The position numbers and the translations under genes were made by a program. Under the pieces are notes generated by a model. The model did no database searches, had not been told where the DNA came from, and worked only from the letters and a program-made list of their open reading frames with translations. A stretch of 64,000 bases of DNA, taken from assembly GCF_035319885.1 (NCBI RefSeq), contig NZ_CP141285.1:3108001-3172000 (forward strand), read 5' to 3'. Origin of the DNA: Altererythrobacter sp. H2 (lineage in GTDB: Bacteria > Pseudomonadota > Alphaproteobacteria > Sphingomonadales > Sphingomonadaceae). This document shows, piece after piece, positions 62,680 through 64,000 of the stretch. The stretch's first letter is position 1. Every line of letters begins with the position of its first letter.

Positions 62680-62821
62680 ATGCCTTCCCCGTTTCGCAGC
62701 GATGCCTGGCATCGCCACCGATTCCCGCCCCGCGGTTGCGAGGCCCCCTTCAGTGCGCGAACTCCCTTTTGGGGTAGTCCGCAGTGCGACCCGGTCCGGC
62801 GTGACTGCCGGGCAGGTAGTT

Positions 62822-63538
62822 TCAGCTCAGCGCCGCAGTCAGCAGCTCCAGCTGGTTGGTGCACCCCTTGTCGATCAGGGTGGCTGCCAAGTCTTCGGGC
62901 TCTTCCGGCACGGCGTCAAGCATCACGAACCGGATTTCGCTGGTCGTGCCGCCCTGCGTTGGTACAATCGTGTAGGTGCTGCCATCGGCCAGCGGCAACT
63001 GCGCCCCGTCCCACGCGATGTCCCGCGTATTTTCTGCGAAGGCCACCTCGACCGCTGCCGCTCCGGCAGAACTGCCCACCGTGAAGGTCGCGGGCAGTTC
63101 ACCGCCCGGCCGCCACAGGCGGACCGCATCGGGACTGGCGATGCACATCGCGCCGGAGCGCGACACGTCGACATACCACAGGTTCGGGCTGCGCTCGGCC
63201 GCTGCCGGCGTGCCGGTGCCGCGCACGGCCCCGGTCCGCACCCGTTGGGCAGAGCGCTGGCGGGTGAGCACGGCAAAGGTCGATCGTTTGCTTTCGCCGG
63301 TGGCCGCAACGCGGTGCACGCCGGCACCCTTGATCACGCGGGTGCCTCCACCGGTCAGCACGGTCACCGTATCGCCGGCACGCAAGGTAATGGAGGAATT
63401 GTCATCCAGCTTCTTGCCTGCCGGAAACTGCGCGGCCGACGGGCCGCTCGAGGAAACCACCACGCCAGCCTGCGCCGCGCCGGCCAGTCCTGCGCCCGCC
63501 AGAGCCATGCCGATGGTAAACGTCCTAACCGAGAACAT
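62822..63538 (-). CDS. Exported protein, weak FecR-like resemblance
   Basis: This is a 238-residue secreted protein. Signal (FTIGMALAGAGLAGAAQA), then KLDDNSSITLRAGDTVTVLTGGGTRVIKGAG, a pattern seen in FecR-like beta domains but not decisive, and a C-terminal helical part with DLAATLIDKGCTNQLELL. ATG 63538 follows GAGGGAGCGCAT and overlaps the cyclase stop by 14 bases. Function unknown. Confidence 0.72.
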   Translation of the reverse strand: MFSVRTFTIGMALAGAGLAGAAQAGVVVSSSGPSAAQFPAGKKLDDNSSITLRAGDTVTVLTGGGTRVIKGAGVHRVAATGESKRSTFAVLTRQRSAQRVRTGAVRGTGTPAAAERSPNLWYVDVSRSGAMCIASPDAVRLWRPGGELPATFTVGSSAGAAAVEVAFAENTRDIAWDGAQLPLADGSTYTIVPTQGGTTSEIRFVMLDAVPEEPEDLAATLIDKGCTNQLELLTAALS

Positions 63539-64000
63539 ATGCGCTCCCTCCTCGGGTATCCTGTACCCTATCAAGCAGATTTGCCAAAGCCTTGTCCTGC
63601 GGATGGCGCGCCACGACCCCGGCTATCACCTGTTCCGCCTGCGGGCGGTCGTGATCCATCAGGATCGAAGCCTGGATCAAGGCTTTGCGATCCTCATCCG
63701 GAAAATCGGGGGCCGGTTCGAACAGATCGACCGGCTTTGCCCGCCCGCGCAGAATCACTGTACCCATCGGGCGCCACCAGTCCAAGGAACTTTTCTCCAC
63801 GAACTCGCGGCTCGCCATCACGCTCGACTGGAGCGGCTTGTTGGCGGACTCGAGCCGGGCCGCCGTATTCATCGAATCGCCCAGCGCGGTGTACTGGATG
63901 CGGTTGTCCCCGCCGAAGTTCCCGACCACCGCCTCGCCGAAATGCAGCCCCACCCGGGTCTTGCCGATTTTCGGCAGGTTCGGGTCCATTGCCGCCACTT
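63525..64000 (-). CDS. Class III adenylate/guanylate cyclase, C-terminal part
   Basis: This is the C-terminal ~158 residues of a nucleotide cyclase whose N-terminus lies beyond the window. The cyclase homology domain has RVGLHFGEAVVGNFGG and IQYTALGDSMNTAARLE, with the Asn and Arg of N-x3-R stabilising the transition state and a Thr at the base-recognition position, as in adenylate cyclases. A short TPR-like tail follows (VIAGVVARHPQDKALANLLDRV). CHASE2-type cyclases often have this domain layout. Its stop overlaps the next gene, making it the first visible gene of the cytochrome operon. Confidence 0.9.
   Translation of the reverse strand, partial: VAAMDPNLPKIGKTRVGLHFGEAVVGNFGGDNRIQYTALGDSMNTAARLESANKPLQSSVMASREFVEKSSLDWWRPMGTVILRGRAKPVDLFEPAPDFPDEDRKALIQASILMDHDRPQAEQVIAGVVARHPQDKALANLLDRVQDTRGGSAYVLG

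Overview
The window is high-GC, densely packed chromosomal DNA. The core genes (rnpA-yidD-yidC-engB order, LolA, class Ia ribonucleotide reductase, GumN/TraB protein, pabB-pabC fusion, distal valine catabolism) suggest an alphaproteobacterium, most likely Sphingomonadales and possibly Erythrobacteraceae. That placement is an inference from gene content; no rRNA is present. No insertion sequence, prophage or CRISPR array was seen.

Layout. (1) 1-7.3 kb: a valine/isobutyrate degradation set (MmsA, RidA-like protein, acyl-CoA dehydrogenase, 3-hydroxyisobutyryl-CoA hydrolase, enoyl-CoA hydratase, MmsB). It is interrupted by tRNA-Gly(CCC), a small lipoprotein, a foreign-looking ORF and two REP-like inverted repeats. 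(2) 7.4-9.5 kb: nucleotidyltransferase and polysaccharide flippase. (3) 9.5-16.6 kb: a CcmI/CycH-like TPR protein, divergent from a four-gene operon. The operon encodes a FAD/double-cNMP-binding/four-[4Fe-4S] oxidoreductase, a four-helix membrane protein with cytochrome b character, an FHA-TM-decaheme fusion and a CpdA-type phosphodiesterase. (4) 16.6-24.7 kb: ArfB, pseudouridine synthase, PabBC, HerA-like ATPase, OmpR-type two-component system, EF-hand protein, VOC protein. (5) 24.8-29.4 kb: aminopeptidase P, oligopeptidase B, thioesterase. (6) 29.4-32.1 kb: a phosphate-starvation pair (OprP-like porin, PstS), each behind a PHO box. (7) 32.1-42.6 kb: FAH-like, DUF2157, GDYXXLXY, zinc-finger and DUF4402 proteins, an ABC ATPase, NadB, GumN, two hydrolases. 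(8) 42.6-46.9 kb: nrdAB behind two NrdR-like boxes, then a DUF4160/DUF2442 pair. (9) 46.9-52.9 kb: M15-like and nuclease proteins, engB-yidC-yidD-rnpA, a probable structured RNA, lolA, rpmG. (10) 53.1-64 kb: a tightly coupled minus-strand operon encoding a class III nucleotide cyclase (cut by the window edge), a secreted protein, a five-haem cytochrome, a double GlcG/HbpS-domain lipoprotein, an outer-membrane beta-barrel and a 1385-residue decaheme/LVIVD-propeller protein.

Regions 3 and 10 are the most unusual part. Together they hold a nucleotide cyclase, two cyclic-nucleotide-binding domains fused to a flavin/Fe-S oxidoreductase, a class III-type cyclic-nucleotide phosphodiesterase, a membrane electron carrier and 25 predicted haem sites in three multihaem proteins, one encoded beside an outer-membrane barrel. 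I propose a cyclic-nucleotide-gated electron conduit between the cytoplasmic redox pool and the periplasm or cell surface. Every component is visible in the sequence. Their joint function is inference.
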